DNA from: JBDIAR01 sp039812545
GTDB taxonomy: Bacteria > Actinomycetota > Actinomycetes > Actinomycetales > Dermatophilaceae
Assembly (NCBI GenBank): GCA_039812545.1
Contig: JBDIAR010000126.1
Location: 1-10,268 of the forward strand
Direction: 5' to 3'
Length of the DNA: 10,268 bases
The position numbers and the translations under genes were made by a program. Positions 8,776 to 10,268 of this stretch are shown in pieces (the first letter of the stretch is position 1; the number at the start of each line of letters is the position of its first letter). The notes beneath the pieces were generated by a model. The model was given only the letters and a program-made list of their open reading frames with translations, was not told the origin of the DNA and did not search any database.

Positions 8776-10268
8776 CTACCGGACGGTGACGAACGTCGGG
8801 GAGATCGCACCCTCGTAGGACAGCTTGCCGAGGTACGGCACGCCGGCGGTCAGACCCGACCAGGACGCGGTGACGGTGGCCGTGGCGCCCTGGGTGAGCG
8901 TCACCGGGTTGGGCGTGACCGTGAAGGCACCGGTGTTCGTCGCCGGGTTGAGGACGTACGACGTGAACGCGTAGTCCGCGGCCGTGCGACCCGGACCCGC
9001 GTCGTAGCCGTCGACGAGCGCGACATACGTGCCCGGTGCCGGGTTGGTGATGTCGACGCGTTCGTCCGCCGACCCCGTCGCCGACTGCCCGACGAGCGCA
9101 CAGCCCGGCGCGCAGCGGTAGACGTACAGGTCGAAGTCCGCGTCCGCCGGGCCCGTGTCGAGGTCGAAGCGCGCGAACGTCGACCCCGATGGCGAGCGGA
9201 CCGGTCATCCCGGCCACCAGCGGGATCGCCACGCTGCCGGTGGTACCCGTGCCACTGACCTCCGGCGGTACGGCCACGCTCACCGGACGCAACGCGATCG
9301 GCAGGCGCACCGTGGTCGGGCCGGTGAGGGTCATGAAGCCGGTCGCCCACTGACCGATGGGGGCGGTCGTCCGGGTGAAGGTGACCTCCACCTTCTGGGT
9401 CTTGTCGAGCCGGTTGATCGGCAACGCGTTGCGGTAGGTGGCCGAGAAGCCGGGGACGTTGACCGAGACGTTCCACTTGCCCGTCATCACCGGGGTGAAG
9501 ACGCGGGTCGTCGTGAACGATCCGGCCACCTGGCTCTTGGCGATGGAGGGGCCGTTGAAGTCGGTCGCCGAGATGGCCGGCACCCCGGTGTCGAAGCCCT
9601 GGCCCGTGAGGAAGCCACGCCAGTCAGCCGGTCCGGAGAGGAAGAGCAGTCCCGGGTTGAGGAACTTGCCCGGGTTGACGTGGCCCGCGCCCTGAGCGAA
9701 CGGATCGGCCAGCTTCTTCCCGTCCGGGCCGAGCAGGTCGTATGCCGTCGTCATCATGGCCGACTTGACCGCCATCGGCGACCACTTGGGGTGGACACCG
9801 AGGTAGAGCGCGGCGAGACCGCTGATGTGCGGTGCCGCCATCGAGGTCCCGGTGTAGAGGTCGAAGTTGCGGTTGGAGTTCGACGGCGGGGCGACGGCGG
9901 CGAGGACCGCGGTGCCCGGGGCGGCGATGTCCGGCTTGAGCAGGTCCGAACCATTGGCCAAGGCCGGTCCGCGGGACGAGCTGGCGCTGATCTGCGGCAC
10001 CGCGGTCTTGGTGCCACCGGTGGTGTCACCCACCTCGTTGGCGCCCGTCGGGTTGCTGGTGCCCAGGTAAGCGTATACCGCGGCACCGTCGGTGTCGTTG
10101 ATGTGCACCGTCGGCACGGAGTGGAAGTCCGCGTCCAGGCTGTTGGGGCTGACATTGGCCAACACCATGGCGACACCACCGGCGCGCTTGACCTCGGCGG
10201 ACTTCTCCACTCGGGCGGTGACGCCCCGGGCGCAGACCACCATCTTGCCGCTGACCTTGGTCGGGTCC
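8776..10268 (-). CDS. Secreted subtilisin-like S8 serine protease, 3' part, frameshifted before its C-terminal domain
   Basis: C-terminal part of a large S8 (subtilase) protease; the N-terminus, signal peptide, catalytic Asp and His, and probably the oxyanion Asn lie beyond the right edge. Numbering from the edge, residues 1-60 are a PA domain (DPTKVSGKMVVCARGV, AGGVAMVLAN). SSRGP and KPDIAAPG motifs follow, then GTSMAAPH with the catalytic Ser at residue 142 (codon 9844-9842). Next comes an Fn3-like subtilase domain (about 210-350). At a run of four C (9184-9187) the frame breaks. Without one base the reading continues IGSTFARFDLDTGPADADFD and on through a PPC-type domain (LYVYRC, GTYVALVDGYDAG, YAFTSYVL) to TAG at 8776. 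As written, the frame instead goes on to 8738 with an Arg/His/Gly-rich tail typical of out-of-frame GC-rich DNA. It may be a pseudogene, a sequencing error, or a functional shortened protease. A terminator follows. Confidence 0.88.
9184..9187 (-). other. frameshift site in the S8 protease gene (C4/G4 run)
   Basis: Coding-strand GGGG where GGG would keep the downstream PPC-type domain in frame. Upstream frame: Ile-Gly-Val-Asp; restored frame: Ile-Gly-Ser-Thr-Phe-Ala. One extra base accounts for the whole change of frame, and no other lesion is needed. Confidence 0.8.

Noticed and set aside
8738..9183. Arg/His/Gly-rich C-terminus of the protease in the literal frame
   Set aside because: Composition is that of out-of-frame GC-rich DNA, and the alternative frame encodes a coherent PPC-type domain.

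Overview
This window is high-GC actinobacterial chromosome, from an organism I cannot name to genus. The evidence is strongly G/C-biased third codon positions, GTG and TTG starts, and the presence of WhiA and a RapZ/YvcK pair of actinobacterial type. All recognisable genes lie on the minus strand, so the biological order runs from the right edge to the left.

Layout from right to left: (1) 10268-8776 is the 3' part of a secreted subtilisin-like (S8) protease gene. Its PA domain, catalytic Ser and Fn3-like domain are in one frame. A PPC-type C-terminal domain follows in another frame, after a frameshift at a C4 run (9184-9187). (2) 8775-8618 is a 158-bp intergenic region. It holds a strong terminator hairpin, a second nested palindrome, and a promoter that matches the RecA-NDp/PafBC DNA-damage consensus, placed for leaderless translation of uvrA. 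(3) uvrA, whose product carries an unusual Lys/Ala-rich tail of about 82 residues. (4) A Tat-exported Rieske [2Fe-2S] lipoprotein gene. (5) uvrC, which overlaps the Rieske gene. (6) rapZ. (7) yvcK, which overlaps rapZ by 4 bases. (8) whiA, cut by the left edge about 20 codons before its expected end.

The genes from uvrA to whiA are co-directional with short gaps or overlaps and no evident terminator between them. This suggests that a damage-inducible transcript from the uvrA promoter can read through nucleotide excision repair genes (uvrA, uvrC) into the envelope/carbon-control pair rapZ-yvcK and the developmental regulator whiA. The rapZ-yvcK-whiA block is a widely conserved Gram-positive cluster. 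uvrC next to it is common in actinobacteria.

No wholly new system is evident. The most notable signals are the PafBC-type promoter on uvrA, the minisatellite-encoded basic tail on UvrA, a second in-frame minisatellite in rapZ, the protease frameshift, and a striking excess of the word GTATGCC(G), which appears in several reading frames and in the terminator stem.
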